This document shows, one piece after another, positions 42,101-49,888 of a stretch of DNA of 64,000 nt (position 1 is its first letter; every line of letters starts with the position of its first letter). Below the pieces are notes generated by a model that had not been told where the DNA came from, did not search any database, and saw nothing but the letters and a program-made list of their open reading frames with translations. The DNA comes from Mucilaginibacter_A sp050954285 (GTDB lineage: Bacteria > Bacteroidota > Bacteroidia > Sphingobacteriales > Sphingobacteriaceae), in NCBI GenBank assembly GCA_050954285.1, contig JBPBPL010000007.1, positions 186,001 through 250,000 of the forward strand. The letters run 5' to 3'. Position numbers and translations under genes: made by a program.

Positions 42101-42868
42101 ACCGGTGCTGCAACAGATGATCCGGCAGATGCGGGCCAGGTTTACCAACTGAATTTAACGCTGCCTGCTGCCGGGATTTATAACATCAATATCAGTTATG
42201 GTGATAACGCAACCATTTACCGCAACAATGGAGGTGTAACGAGCTATCCGTTTACTGTTGGCAGCTTTTTTTCCATTACCGGAACCAACGCCGCTACCAC
42301 ACCACAAGCTTATTACTATTATTTTTATGATCTGATGGTGAAAAGTGCTGGTTGTACAGGTGCTGCGCGGATGGCTGTGCCGGTTTCCAAACCGCAGATT
42401 ACGGCAAACGGTGTAATTTTAACGTCCAGCTTCAGTAACGGCAATCAGTGGTATTTAAATAATGTACGGATACAAGGAGCCAACAATCAAACCTATCAAC
42501 CCAAAGTTTCGGGTACTTACCGGGTAGATGTAAGCACGGCGGCCGGTTGTATTTCGCCTTCGGCAGATTACAATTTTACGTTGCCCGCCAGTGAAAATCC
42601 GTTGACTGATATTAACCTGATTATTTATCCTGTTCCAACAAATTCTATCCTGAACTTAAGTTTTGAATTGTATGAAAAAGGAGATCTGCAACTTTCTATC
42701 TGGAGCAGCATTGGCCAGCAGGTTTATCAAAACACCAGTTCAATTTCGGTTTTCGGCAAGTATAATTCCAGCATCAACACTTCACAAATAACGTCCGGAA
42801 GTTATATTCTGCGGATTAAAGTTGGATCGAAAAGTTACAGCAAAAAATTTATAATTGTAAAAAGCTGA
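39137..42868 (+). CDS. Secreted S8 (subtilisin-like) protease with T9SS sorting domain
   Basis: A 1243-residue secreted protease. Order: signal peptide (MIKKFTSLVLFLLIIKSIPTFSQ); S8 catalytic domain at about 100-450 with Asp in GIWDGGKIYPNH, His in DHSTHVAGTM, the oxyanion Asn in VVAAGNSRG and Ser in GTSMATPNVSGS; a beta-sandwich to about 590; a GEVED domain (KVFIDYNSDGDFDDAGEL); a CARDB-like repeat (about 745-850); further beta domains; and a C-terminal type A sorting domain of about 75 residues (LIIYPVPTNSILNLSF to KKFIIVKS). It is thus a cargo of the T9SS encoded in this window. The frame opens at TTG 39131, but ATG 39137 begins the signal peptide. Confidence 0.94.
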   Translation: MIKKFTSLVLFLLIIKSIPTFSQQTSEDNKRELISLSNRLKTDVETNRNKAFALSKQKGWPIIRLEKNGKIISLQGTDTLGFPIYLQTENNIIAAATTQTTALYSGGSLGLALSGSSSNMAGKLGIWDGGKIYPNHQEFAGKTVAMLDNSATISDHSTHVAGTMIAKGIYAPARGMSFGASGLIAYDFDNDASEMASKAASLLVSNHSYGIVCGWSYNTNVTPNRWEWYGLPGDTEDYKFGYYSAYAQSFDRIAYNAPYYLIVVAAGNSRGETGPAVGETYYGYQSRTDQTIVNKGARPASISSNDSFDVLEAPALAKNVLAVGAVNPLPFGPTVSSDVSIAYFSSLGPTDDGRIKPDICGDGVNVISAGTAAADAYVSMSGTSMATPNVSGSVFLLQEYYAQKNAGNFMRAATLKGLVCHTAFDAGNIGPDYIYGWGLLNAAKAAQAITDNGVKSMISENTLAQGQTQTFNVVASGSGPLVATISWTDPAATPGAVGAVDDPTLKLVNDLDVRVSQGTTVFKPYILDPANPATAATTGDNTRDNLEQVYVANAVPGKIYTITVNHKGTLNSGSQAFSLIVTGVGGKTYCASAAASTADSKITGVQFSNINYTAASGCTSYTDNTNLTAVLEQGATYPLTVSLGSCGGNFNKVAKVFIDYNSDGDFDDAGELVETSAVINGNASFTTNISVPVSIIPDTYSLMRIVTTETADSATVKSCGTYAKGETQDYRVNFIKSTKDAGITSIVNPASTGNCSNITQQITVRLHNYGSAAISNIPVSVTISNAAGTTTTINENYSGTITPGQEQDFTLTNTFNALAGTVYQITATTNLAGDTQSANNQSAATISINPAPVLSGLQAVNCANTNSYLLTGTGDGTVFWYTNAADALPFAAGTSVNTTQTPANNIFYAGLNDLAAKVGPATKNVFSSGGYNQFTPGMIVTTTVLVILQSARLYIGNSGTITFTATNASGQTVSSVTLKVTATRGMSQTGAATDDPADAGQVYQLNLTLPAAGIYNINISYGDNATIYRNNGGVTSYPFTVGSFFSITGTNAATTPQAYYYYFYDLMVKSAGCTGAARMAVPVSKPQITANGVILTSSFSNGNQWYLNNVRIQGANNQTYQPKVSGTYRVDVSTAAGCISPSADYNFTLPASENPLTDINLIIYPVPTNSILNLSFELYEKGDLQLSIWSSIGQQVYQNTSSISVFGKYNSSINTSQITSGSYILRIKVGSKSYSKKFIIVKS
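39161..39174 (-). repeat. Class 2 dispersed 14-mer, 12/14
   Basis: agtaaaaacagtac on minus, in the signal-peptide codons of the S8 protease. Confidence 0.68.
41181..41194 (-). repeat. Class 1 dispersed 14-mer, 13/14
   Basis: ggtaaaagaagcat on minus, in the GEVED region of the protease gene. Confidence 0.78.
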
Positions 42869-42883
42869 TCCGGATTTTAGGTC

Positions 42884-42919
42884 GATAAAAGAAGCATACC
42901 TGATGATGCTTCTTTTATC
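42884..42919. terminator. Inverted pair of exact class 1 motifs, likely bidirectional terminator
   Basis: Exact copies at 42884-42897 (plus) and 42906-42919 (minus) form a perfect 14-bp stem with an eight-base loop. The hairpin sits between the convergent S8 protease (stop 16 bases away) and GH16 gene (stop five bases away), where a shared terminator is expected. Confidence 0.85.
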
Positions 42920-42924
42920 AGGGG

Positions 42925-43785
42925 TTATTTGTTTTTCGTTACCAAAACCCAATCAACCAAAACCTTTGCCTCTCCAGCTTTAATTTTATCTACGCTTGCT
43001 TGCGATAACCCAAAGTAAGGCTGGGTTACTTTATTCACGCCGTTTGGATAACCGCCTCCCAAAGCAAAATTAAGGATCAGGAACTTTGGATTATCAAAAG
43101 CCCATCGTCCGTATTTTTCAACCATAGCGCGGGTTACGGTATAAGTTATCTTGTCATCAACTTTAAACGTAAGCGAATTGGCCGACCAGTCAACTGCGTA
43201 AACATGCCATTGGGTAACATCAATCCCTTTTGGGAAAAAAGCGCGATAAGCTATTGGCGTATTGCCAGAATAACCCGGACCGTGTAATGCATGGCTCACC
43301 CAGGATGAATCGCCAATGGTTTCCATCACATCAATTTCGCCGCAATCCGGCCAATTTCCTTCTCCCAAAGCCCAAAAAGCTGGCCATAAACCCGCTCCTG
43401 CAGTTAGTTTCATGCGTGCTGAAGCTGTGCCATAAGTAAATTCAAATTTTGTGCGGGAATTTATCCGGCCGGAAATAAAATCGTACTGGTGCTGCTCTGT
43501 ACTGGTAAAACCAGGCTGAAAAAGTGCTTTAATTACCAAAGCGCCATTTTTGGCACCTTCGGCGTCTTTGCCATGTACAAGGTAAAGTGTTGAGGCAGAA
43601 TCCACATAAGCCTGTTGCTCATTGTTTACTGTATTGCCGGTTACCTCCACATTCCACAAACTTCGGTTTAAAGTCTTTCCGTTAAAATCCTCAAAAAGTA
43701 CAACTTGGGGTTTGTTTTTTTGAGTCTGGGCAGCTACGGCTGTGATACAAAAACATGCAATTATCAAAAGGTTATAAAATCTCAT
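42925..43785 (-). CDS. Glycoside hydrolase family 16 beta-glucanase
   Basis: A 286-residue secreted enzyme with a signal peptide (about 1-19, MRFYNLLIIACFCITAVAA before Q) and one GH16 domain. The catalytic motif GEIDVMETIG near 150 has both glutamates and the assisting aspartate. Flanking residues (GLWPAFWALGEGNWPDCGEID, HALHGPGYSG, FLILNFALGGGYPNG) resemble laminarinase/beta-1,3-glucanases. It would cut beta-1,3- or mixed beta-glucans outside the cell or in the periplasm. No SusC/D genes are nearby. Confidence 0.92.
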   Translation of the reverse strand: MRFYNLLIIACFCITAVAAQTQKNKPQVVLFEDFNGKTLNRSLWNVEVTGNTVNNEQQAYVDSASTLYLVHGKDAEGAKNGALVIKALFQPGFTSTEQHQYDFISGRINSRTKFEFTYGTASARMKLTAGAGLWPAFWALGEGNWPDCGEIDVMETIGDSSWVSHALHGPGYSGNTPIAYRAFFPKGIDVTQWHVYAVDWSANSLTFKVDDKITYTVTRAMVEKYGRWAFDNPKFLILNFALGGGYPNGVNKVTQPYFGLSQASVDKIKAGEAKVLVDWVLVTKNK

Positions 43786-43926
43786 AAGCCCAGGTTTAAT
43801 TTAAAAGTTTTATCACCTAAAAATATATATTTTAAACATGAGATAAGAGTTGTATTTCATTTGCTATCACAAATTATAAATCTTATTATGTTTTCTTGTT
43901 ATATTAAATCTATCAATTCTTAACTT

Positions 43927-44490
43927 ATGCTTAAAACTTTACTATTTGCTTGTTTTTTTATTTTTACAATTACTGTTTTTGCCCAAGACAGTACTTCTTT
44001 TTTAAAGCCAGGACAATTTAAAATTAATGCGTTGCTTGTTGGCGGTTCATTAAGTTATGAGCAGCGTTTAAGTAACGCTAATACAATTGTTTTTGAAAGC
44101 GCGTTTCAGTATGGGTTTATTTATCAGTCTTCCAGTTATAATGATGGCATTCATAAATATAATATAACGCCCGCTTTATCAGTTGAAGGGCGGCACTATT
44201 ATCATTTTAAAGAAAGGCTGGCAAAGCAAAAAAAAATTACAAATAATGCTTCTAACTTTTGGAGTTTGCAGGCAGGTTATTTATTTAAGCCGATAATAAG
44301 CAAAACAAATACTTATACGGGGTACAGCGATGCGATTTTTGTTGCACCCAGCTGGGGGATTCAAAGGAGCTTGGGCAAATCTTTCAGTTTGGAGTTGTTA
44401 TTAGGCGTTGAAGCAGGTTATAAGATTTCTTCTGATTCCTGGGGTGCAGGGCCAGCAACCGGACTAAAAATTAGTTATATCATTAAATAA
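43927..44490 (+). CDS. Outer-membrane beta-barrel-like protein, unknown function
   Basis: A 187-residue protein with a signal peptide (about 1-19, ending TVFAQ) and alternating hydrophobic/aromatic strands (INALLVGGSLSYEQRL, TIVFESAFQYGFIYQ, LSVEGRHYYHF, FWSLQAGYLFKP) ending in GLKISYIIK. This suggests a small eight-stranded barrel. No specific family is recognised. Confidence 0.68.
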   Translation: MLKTLLFACFFIFTITVFAQDSTSFLKPGQFKINALLVGGSLSYEQRLSNANTIVFESAFQYGFIYQSSSYNDGIHKYNITPALSVEGRHYYHFKERLAKQKKITNNASNFWSLQAGYLFKPIISKTNTYTGYSDAIFVAPSWGIQRSLGKSFSLELLLGVEAGYKISSDSWGAGPATGLKISYIIK

Positions 44491-44570
44491 AATACAAACT
44501 TTAAAATCTATATCAAAACGATAGTTATAATTACAGGATATAAGCGGATTGAAAATTATAACAATAAAAA

Positions 44571-44625
44571 TAGGCCGATAAAAGAAGCATTAGTTTAATC
44601 AAACCATGCTTCTTTTATCGGCCTA
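44571..44625. terminator. 20-bp perfect inverted repeat built on two exact class 1 motifs
   Basis: Arms 44571-44590 and 44606-44625 are exact reverse complements; each contains the 14-mer plus taggcc outside it. The 15-base loop has an inner gttt/aaac pairing. It lies between the convergent barrel genes (stops 81 and 6 bases away) and should act as a terminator in both directions. Confidence 0.87.
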
Positions 44626-44630
44626 AAAAC

Positions 44631-45125
44631 CTACTTAAACGCATATTTAACACCGATGCTGGGCGTTAAATTGAAAAATGGTCCGCGGATTACTTCAATT
44701 CGTGGGTCTAAATCTGCACTTACAGCAATTGGTGTGTTAGGAATGATATATTCTAAACCAATAGTTGCATCGACACCAAATAATAAGGATGAATTGCCAT
44801 AAACCCGGTAATCGCCATTGTAAACGCGGTAACCGCCAGCACCAACGCCGCCAATATGCCCGCCGGCACCGTAATAAAATTTCAATCCGGATACATTAAA
44901 AGCTTCCTGATGGATTTCAAACAAGCCGGTAAAAACCACGCCCTTCTCCCGAAAACCCAAAACACCTTCCAATGCAATATTAGGGCTGGTGAAATATTTA
45001 AAAGACGGGCCACTTTCATAGCTGAAACGCAGTCCGGCAGCGGTTTGATAGCTTTGCGCATGAACTGCTTTGCTGCAAAAAACAATGGCAAATAGGAAAA
45101 ATAAGTTGGAAAATATTTTTTTCAT
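44631..45125 (-). CDS. Outer-membrane beta-barrel-like protein, unknown function
   Basis: A 164-residue protein with a signal peptide (about 1-24, ending AVHAQ) and barrel-like strands (TAAGLRFSYESGPSFKYF, NIALEGVLGFREKGVVFTGLFEIHQEAF, Gly-rich turns GAGGHIGGVGAGGYRVYNGDYRVYG) finishing in SIGVKYAFK with a terminal aromatic residue. The pattern is typical of small Bacteroidota barrels. Function unknown. Confidence 0.7.
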   Translation of the reverse strand: MKKIFSNLFFLFAIVFCSKAVHAQSYQTAAGLRFSYESGPSFKYFTSPNIALEGVLGFREKGVVFTGLFEIHQEAFNVSGLKFYYGAGGHIGGVGAGGYRVYNGDYRVYGNSSLLFGVDATIGLEYIIPNTPIAVSADLDPRIEVIRGPFFNLTPSIGVKYAFK

Positions 45126-45284
45126 ATCGAAAAATTAATCAATGTAATGTTGGTGCAAAAATGGAAAATTCGATCAAATTGATTTATATTAATCAAAAAT
45201 TAAATCGGTACGACAGGATAATCATTTAAAGGATTAATAGTTGTGCCCGAAATATAATATTTTAGCAAAAACTAAATTTCTATT

Positions 45285-47000
45285 ATGCAAAATTTACCTG
45301 CTAAAAGAAGCATCCAACTATTTCTGGTTATTAATACAATTGTTTTTTTATCGGCTGGTTGTGTAAGCGGGCAATTGGGTAAAAATAATGGGCAGGAATA
45401 CCGCAACGGAATGGTGGTTTGCGCTTATCCGGAAGCCGCAAAAGCTGGTTTGGAAGTGTTGCAAAAGGGTGGCAATGCGGTTGATGCTTCCATCGCGATA
45501 CAGTTTGCTTTGGCGGTTGTGCACCCAACGGCGGGCAATATTGGCGGCGGCGGTTTTATGGTTTACCGATCTGGCAAAGGCGAAACCAATACGCTAGATT
45601 TTCGGGAAAAAGCACCTGCTGCGGCTAGTGCCAATATGTATCTGGATTCGGCCGGCAATATAATTGCAGATAAAAGTTTGCATACAGATCAGGCTTCTGG
45701 TGTGCCCGGATCGGTAGATGGCATGGTGGAAGCACACCGTAAATACGGCAAACTGAAATGGGAAGAATTGGTTCAGCCAGCCATCAAGCTGGCTAAAAAC
45801 GGATTTCCGCTGACGGAGAAGTTGGCTGCAAATTTAAATTCTATGCAAAGCACTTTTCAAAAGCTCAATCCAGGCAAAAATTATTATTTGAAAGCCGGTG
45901 GCTGGAAAGCAGGCGATGTTTTGGTTCAAAAGGATTTAGGTGAAACCCTGGAGCTGATCCGCGATAAAGGCCGCGCAGGGTTTTATGATGGAAAAGTAGC
46001 TGATGAACTGGTGGCCGAAATGAAAAGCGGCAACGGCCTGATTACCAAAACCGATTTGAAAAACTATCACTCCGTTTGGCGCAAAGCCATCACCGGAAAG
46101 TATAAAGATTATAAAATTATTACCATGCCGCCGCCATCCAGCGGCGGGATTGCGTTGCTGCAGTTACTTCGTTCGGTAGAACCTTTTCCGTTGAAACGCT
46201 GGGGTTTTAACCAAGATTCTACCGTTCAGGTGATGGTGGAGGCAGAACGCCGTGTTTATGCAGATCGTTCTAAATATTTGGGCGACCCTGATTTTTATAA
46301 AGTGCCGGTGGATAGTTTGCTTCAACCTAAATACACCGACAAGCGCATGAAATCTTTTAGCTGGAACCAAGCTACGCCGAGCAGTTCCATTCAGCCCGGT
46401 TCTTTTGTGGGATATGAAAGCGACCAGACCACGCATTTGGTTGTGGTGGATAAAGAAGGCAATGCAGTTTCGATCACCACAACTTTAAATGGTTCTTTCG
46501 GTTCGGGTATCGTGGTAAAAGGCGCTGGCTTTTTGCTGAACAATGAGATGGACGATTTTAGTTCGAAACCTGGAATGCCAAATATGTACGGTTTGGTAGG
46601 AGGGAAGGCCAATTCGATCCAGCCGGGCAAACGGATGCTAAGTTCGATGACACCTGCAATCCTCGAAAAAGATGGAAAATTATTTATGGTAGTGGGCACG
46701 CCGGGCGGTTCTACCATTATTACTTCAGTTTTCCAAACGATATTAAATGTGATTGAATTTGACCAAAGTATGCAGCATGCAGTTACTTCCAAACGTTTTC
46801 ATCACCAGTGGCTGCCGGATGATGTTCAGGTTGAAAATGATGCACTTGATCGTGCTACCGTGCAAAAACTGGAAAAAAAAGGCTACAAAATAACGCAGCG
46901 AGGTCCGATTGGCCGTGTTGATGCAATCCTGAAAACCAAATGGGGTTATTACGAAGGTGGTGCTGATCCGCGTGGTGACGATACTAAGCTGGGTTGGTAA
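45285..47000 (+). CDS. ggt: Gamma-glutamyltransferase
   Basis: A periplasmic or lipid-anchored enzyme of 571 residues that transfers or hydrolyses the gamma-glutamyl group of glutathione; it matures by self-cleavage. The cleavage-site threonine lies in the DQTTHLVVVDKEGNAVSITTTLNGSFGSG stretch near 385-400. The large-subunit signature GGNAVDASIAIQFALAVVHPTAGNIGGGGFMVY is near 62-94. An N-terminal hydrophobic segment (LFLVINTIVFLSAGC) gives a possible lipobox SAGC at about 26. A class 1 variant covers codons 6-9. Confidence 0.94.
   Translation: MQNLPAKRSIQLFLVINTIVFLSAGCVSGQLGKNNGQEYRNGMVVCAYPEAAKAGLEVLQKGGNAVDASIAIQFALAVVHPTAGNIGGGGFMVYRSGKGETNTLDFREKAPAAASANMYLDSAGNIIADKSLHTDQASGVPGSVDGMVEAHRKYGKLKWEELVQPAIKLAKNGFPLTEKLAANLNSMQSTFQKLNPGKNYYLKAGGWKAGDVLVQKDLGETLELIRDKGRAGFYDGKVADELVAEMKSGNGLITKTDLKNYHSVWRKAITGKYKDYKIITMPPPSSGGIALLQLLRSVEPFPLKRWGFNQDSTVQVMVEAERRVYADRSKYLGDPDFYKVPVDSLLQPKYTDKRMKSFSWNQATPSSSIQPGSFVGYESDQTTHLVVVDKEGNAVSITTTLNGSFGSGIVVKGAGFLLNNEMDDFSSKPGMPNMYGLVGGKANSIQPGKRMLSSMTPAILEKDGKLFMVVGTPGGSTIITSVFQTILNVIEFDQSMQHAVTSKRFHHQWLPDDVQVENDALDRATVQKLEKKGYKITQRGPIGRVDAILKTKWGYYEGGADPRGDDTKLGW
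45300..45313 (+). repeat. Class 1 dispersed 14-mer, 13/14
   Basis: gctaaaagaagcat at the 5' end of ggt, encoding AKRSI. Confidence 0.78.
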
Positions 47001-47037
47001 ATTTCAGAATCTTGTTCATTATGACAAAGATTTACCT

Positions 47038-47051
47038 GATAAAAGAAGCAT
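47038..47051 (+). repeat. Class 1 dispersed 14-mer, exact
   Basis: Exact copy 37 bases after the ggt stop. Confidence 0.9.
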
Positions 47052-47110
47052 TAACCCAAAGCTGGATTTGTTAAAATATGTTAAGCCGCGGTTTTTGAAA
47101 ATTAAAACGA

Positions 47111-47118
47111 TAAATTTG
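47111..47118 (+). promoter_or_regulatory. Candidate promoter -7 box TAAATTTG
   Basis: Matches TANNTTTG and lies 18 bases before the ATG of the first FKBP gene; a TTTG lies upstream but at a shorter spacing than usual. Confidence 0.4.
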
Positions 47119-47135
47119 CGGTTTACCCATTTGGC

Positions 47136-47627
47136 ATGAAAAGGTTGTATGTTGTTTTCGCGTTGATACTCGCTTTGGCAGCGTGTAAAAAAACGACATC
47201 GGATACAACTGCTTATTTGGCTCAAATAGGCGTAGATAGTGTTAAAATCCGTAATTATTTAATCGCCAATAATATTCCTATTAAAAAAGTGAGTGATACC
47301 ATTGGCGTTTATTATCAAATTATAGATTCGGGCACGGTAGTAAGTTCTTATACCAGTTCAACATTAATTACGGTAGGTTATACGGCTAAGATTATCCCGG
47401 ATACTGCCATCATCAGTCAAACCAACTCTTATCATCCTTCTTATACTTTAGGCAATGTAATTCGTGGCTGGCAAGTAGGTATTCCGCTGATAAAAAAGTA
47501 TGGCCGGATACGGCTTTTTGTGCCTTCCCGCTATGCTTATGGTTTGATTGATCAAACTACAAATCTTAAAATACCCGGTGGCTCTTGCCTCGATTTTGAT
47601 ATTCGATTATATAACGTTACTAACTAA
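47136..47627 (+). CDS. FKBP-type peptidyl-prolyl isomerase lipoprotein (one domain)
   Basis: A 163-residue lipoprotein (lipobox LAAC, C17) with one FKBP domain at about 60-160. It has the family pattern VYYQIIDSGT, LITVGYTAKI, VIRGWQVGIPLIKKYGRIRLFVPSRYAYG and a C-terminal LDFDIRLYNV. It catalyses proline isomerisation or chaperones exported proteins in the periplasm. The neighbouring gene is a two-domain relative 16 bases downstream, probably a tandem duplication in one operon. Confidence 0.88.
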   Translation: MKRLYVVFALILALAACKKTTSDTTAYLAQIGVDSVKIRNYLIANNIPIKKVSDTIGVYYQIIDSGTVVSSYTSSTLITVGYTAKIIPDTAIISQTNSYHPSYTLGNVIRGWQVGIPLIKKYGRIRLFVPSRYAYGLIDQTTNLKIPGGSCLDFDIRLYNVTN

Positions 47628-47643
47628 AATTAAATAATTTATA

Positions 47644-48549
47644 ATGAAGCAATTTGCCTTCGCATTTTTAGCTGTGCTTGTTTTAGCCATGTTTTCTTGC
47701 AAAAAGGAGTATGAAACCATTACAACTTTTGATGCTACCTCTATTCAGAGCTATATTTCTGCTAATAATTTAACTATGACTGCGGGAGATAGCGGCCTGT
47801 ATTATCAGGTGCTTAAACAAGGTGATACCGGCAACCCGTTAGTAGATACAGACCGGATTTTTTACTCTTTTACAGTTAGAACGCTAGACGGGAGTTATAT
47901 TTCTACGGATACCGTTGCAAACCGGGTAGCAAATTATGTTGGTGTAACCAGTACAACTTTACCGGTTGGTTTACAGTTTGGTATTAAGAAATATTTACAG
48001 CGGCGCAATGGTATTATTCGCTTATTAATCCCTTCTAAACAGGCGTATGGTGTAAATGGTTATCCAAGTGTTAAAATTCCTGGAAATGCTTCATTGGATT
48101 ACACGGTTTATTTGTATAATGTTAACAGTCAGCTGGCTTACGATACCATCCAGATTAGAAACTATATCAAAAAAAATAACCTGACGGGCTTTCAGAAAAC
48201 TGTTTCTGGCCTGTATTATAAAATTCTGGATCCTGGAACTGGTTCAGATCAAATTTACAGCACTTCTACCGTTACTGTAAATTTAATAAAAGGTTTATTA
48301 GCAAACGGAACAACTACTACTATTGAAACTACCAGTCTTGCAGCGCAAACAGTTACAACATTTATTGCACCCGGTATACAAGAAGGTTTGCAAAAAATAA
48401 CTTCTGGAGGTAAAATCAGGATGTTAATTCCTTCTGGTTTGGGTTACATTAATGCAGCTGCTTCTGCAGTAGCAGGTACTTATAATTATAACATTCCGCC
48501 GGCCTCAATTCTGGATTATACGGCTAATGTAACTGTAGTAACCAACTAA
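47644..48549 (+). CDS. FKBP-type peptidyl-prolyl isomerase lipoprotein (two domains)
   Basis: A 301-residue lipoprotein (lipobox FSC near residue 19) with two FKBP-like domains, about 40-160 and 175-300. Each has the GLYYQ/GLYYK strand, the G-x-Q-x-G-L/I substrate-loop segment (LPVGLQFGIKKYL; IAPGIQEGLQKI) and I-R-L/M-LIPS-x-x-x-Y/G. The second domain has lost part of the usual aromatic pocket (GLGY for YAYG), so it may be non-catalytic. It shares the operon with the preceding single-domain protein. Confidence 0.87.
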   Translation: MKQFAFAFLAVLVLAMFSCKKEYETITTFDATSIQSYISANNLTMTAGDSGLYYQVLKQGDTGNPLVDTDRIFYSFTVRTLDGSYISTDTVANRVANYVGVTSTTLPVGLQFGIKKYLQRRNGIIRLLIPSKQAYGVNGYPSVKIPGNASLDYTVYLYNVNSQLAYDTIQIRNYIKKNNLTGFQKTVSGLYYKILDPGTGSDQIYSTSTVTVNLIKGLLANGTTTTIETTSLAAQTVTTFIAPGIQEGLQKITSGGKIRMLIPSGLGYINAAASAVAGTYNYNIPPASILDYTANVTVVTN

Positions 48550-48559
48550 TATTTAGGCC

Positions 48560-48595
48560 GATAAAATAAGCATTGAAGTTTTACCGATTCAATGC
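48560..48595. terminator. Decayed class 1 motif overlapping a terminator-like hairpin
   Basis: gataaaataagcat (48560-48573, one change) runs into an 8-bp perfect stem gcattgaa/ttcaatgc (48570-48577 with 48588-48595). It lies at the junction of the convergent FKBP and photolyase genes and overlaps the last photolyase codons. Confidence 0.6.
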
Positions 48596-49888
48596 TCGTT
48601 TAAAAGCTTTTAAACATCGGTCTCGTGCTTCTCGATGATCTACAATGGGTTTTGGATATGTTGATGAATCAACTTCTGGAACCCATTTTTTAATATATTC
48701 CATTTTTGGATCGAAACGTTTGGTTTGTGCATCCGGACTAAATATCCTGAAAAACGGTGCTGCGTCTGTGCCTGTGCCTGCCGACCATTGCCATCCGCCT
48801 ACATTGCTGGCCATATCATAATCCAGCAGCTTTCGCGAAAAATAATGTTCGCGCCAGCGCCAGTCAATCAATAAATCTTTGGATAAAAAACTCGCCGTAA
48901 CCATCCGCAGCGGGTTGTGCATCCAGCCAATGGTGTTTAATTGCCGCATCCCGGCATCCACCAACGGATAGCCGGTTTCACCTCTGCACCAGGCTTCAAA
49001 TTCCTGCTCATTGTTTCGCCATTCAATCTTATCAAAATCCGTTTTATAAGCATGATCCATCGTTTGCGGAAAGTGCCAAAGTATCATCGCATAAAAATCT
49101 CGCCAAATCAACTCATTCAGCCAGGTTTTTTCTACGGATTGATTAGCTTCAGTAGCCAATTCGCGGATGCTAACGGTACCAAAACGCAGATGATGGCTGA
49201 TACGCGACGTGCCATCCAGAGCCGGGAAATCACGGGTTTTGGCATAGTCTGCAACCACTGATTTATACTCCTGATCAGGAATTGGCAGCGAACTGATTTC
49301 AAAACCAATAGCCTGGATCGAAGGAAAATCGAGTGTGATTTTAAACAGATTTTGCAGATATTTTTCTACCGGATAAGCTTTCAGATAAAAACCGTTCAGC
49401 TTTTCCAGCCATCTGCGTTTATAGGGTGTAAAAACAGTATAAGGCTTACCGTCAGGTTTCTTAATCTCGTCCCGATCAAAAATTACCTGATCTTTGTATG
49501 TGCAAAACTTACTTCCTTTAGCGGCTAAAATTTGGGTAATGGCTGCATCGCGCTCTTTAGCATACGGCTCATAATCTTGGTTGGTAAAAACAGTATCTAT
49601 TTCGTATTCATCCAAAATCTCCTTCCAGGCATTTTCTGGCGAAGTATTTTTGATAAGAACAGAACTGCCAGATGCTTTCAACTGTTTATCTATTTCGGCC
49701 AAAGACTGATAGATAAATGTTACGCGTGAATCGTCTTTATCATCCAGCTTATCCAAAATTACGGTATCAAAAATAAACACTGGTAAAACCGGTTTGCCGC
49801 TTTTCAAGGCGCGGTAAAATCCGGCGTTATCGTGCAGCCTTAAATCTCTGCGGAACCAAAATAAGTTGATGCTTTGTTTATCGGGCAT
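48581..49888 (-). CDS. phrB: Deoxyribodipyrimidine photolyase
   Basis: A light-driven repair enzyme for cyclobutane pyrimidine dimers. The 435-residue protein has an N-terminal antenna domain (NLFWFRRDLRLHDN) and a C-terminal FAD domain with TSRISHHLRFGTVSIREL, ETGYPLVDAGMRQLNTIGWMHNPLRM and DYDMASNVGGWQWSAGTGTDAAP. The WMHN region and GGWQW signature favour a class I photolyase over a cryptochrome. It overlaps the upstream epimerase gene by 11 bases. Two class 2 motifs lie inside (49427, 49583). Confidence 0.94.
   Translation of the reverse strand: MPDKQSINLFWFRRDLRLHDNAGFYRALKSGKPVLPVFIFDTVILDKLDDKDDSRVTFIYQSLAEIDKQLKASGSSVLIKNTSPENAWKEILDEYEIDTVFTNQDYEPYAKERDAAITQILAAKGSKFCTYKDQVIFDRDEIKKPDGKPYTVFTPYKRRWLEKLNGFYLKAYPVEKYLQNLFKITLDFPSIQAIGFEISSLPIPDQEYKSVVADYAKTRDFPALDGTSRISHHLRFGTVSIRELATEANQSVEKTWLNELIWRDFYAMILWHFPQTMDHAYKTDFDKIEWRNNEQEFEAWCRGETGYPLVDAGMRQLNTIGWMHNPLRMVTASFLSKDLLIDWRWREHYFSRKLLDYDMASNVGGWQWSAGTGTDAAPFFRIFSPDAQTKRFDPKMEYIKKWVPEVDSSTYPKPIVDHREARDRCLKAFKRALNR
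49427..49440 (+). repeat. Class 2 dispersed 14-mer, 13/14
   Basis: tgtaaaaacagtat in the photolyase gene. Confidence 0.75.
49583..49596 (+). repeat. Class 2 dispersed 14-mer, exact GRTAAAAACAGYAT
   Basis: ggtaaaaacagtat in the photolyase gene. Confidence 0.82.
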
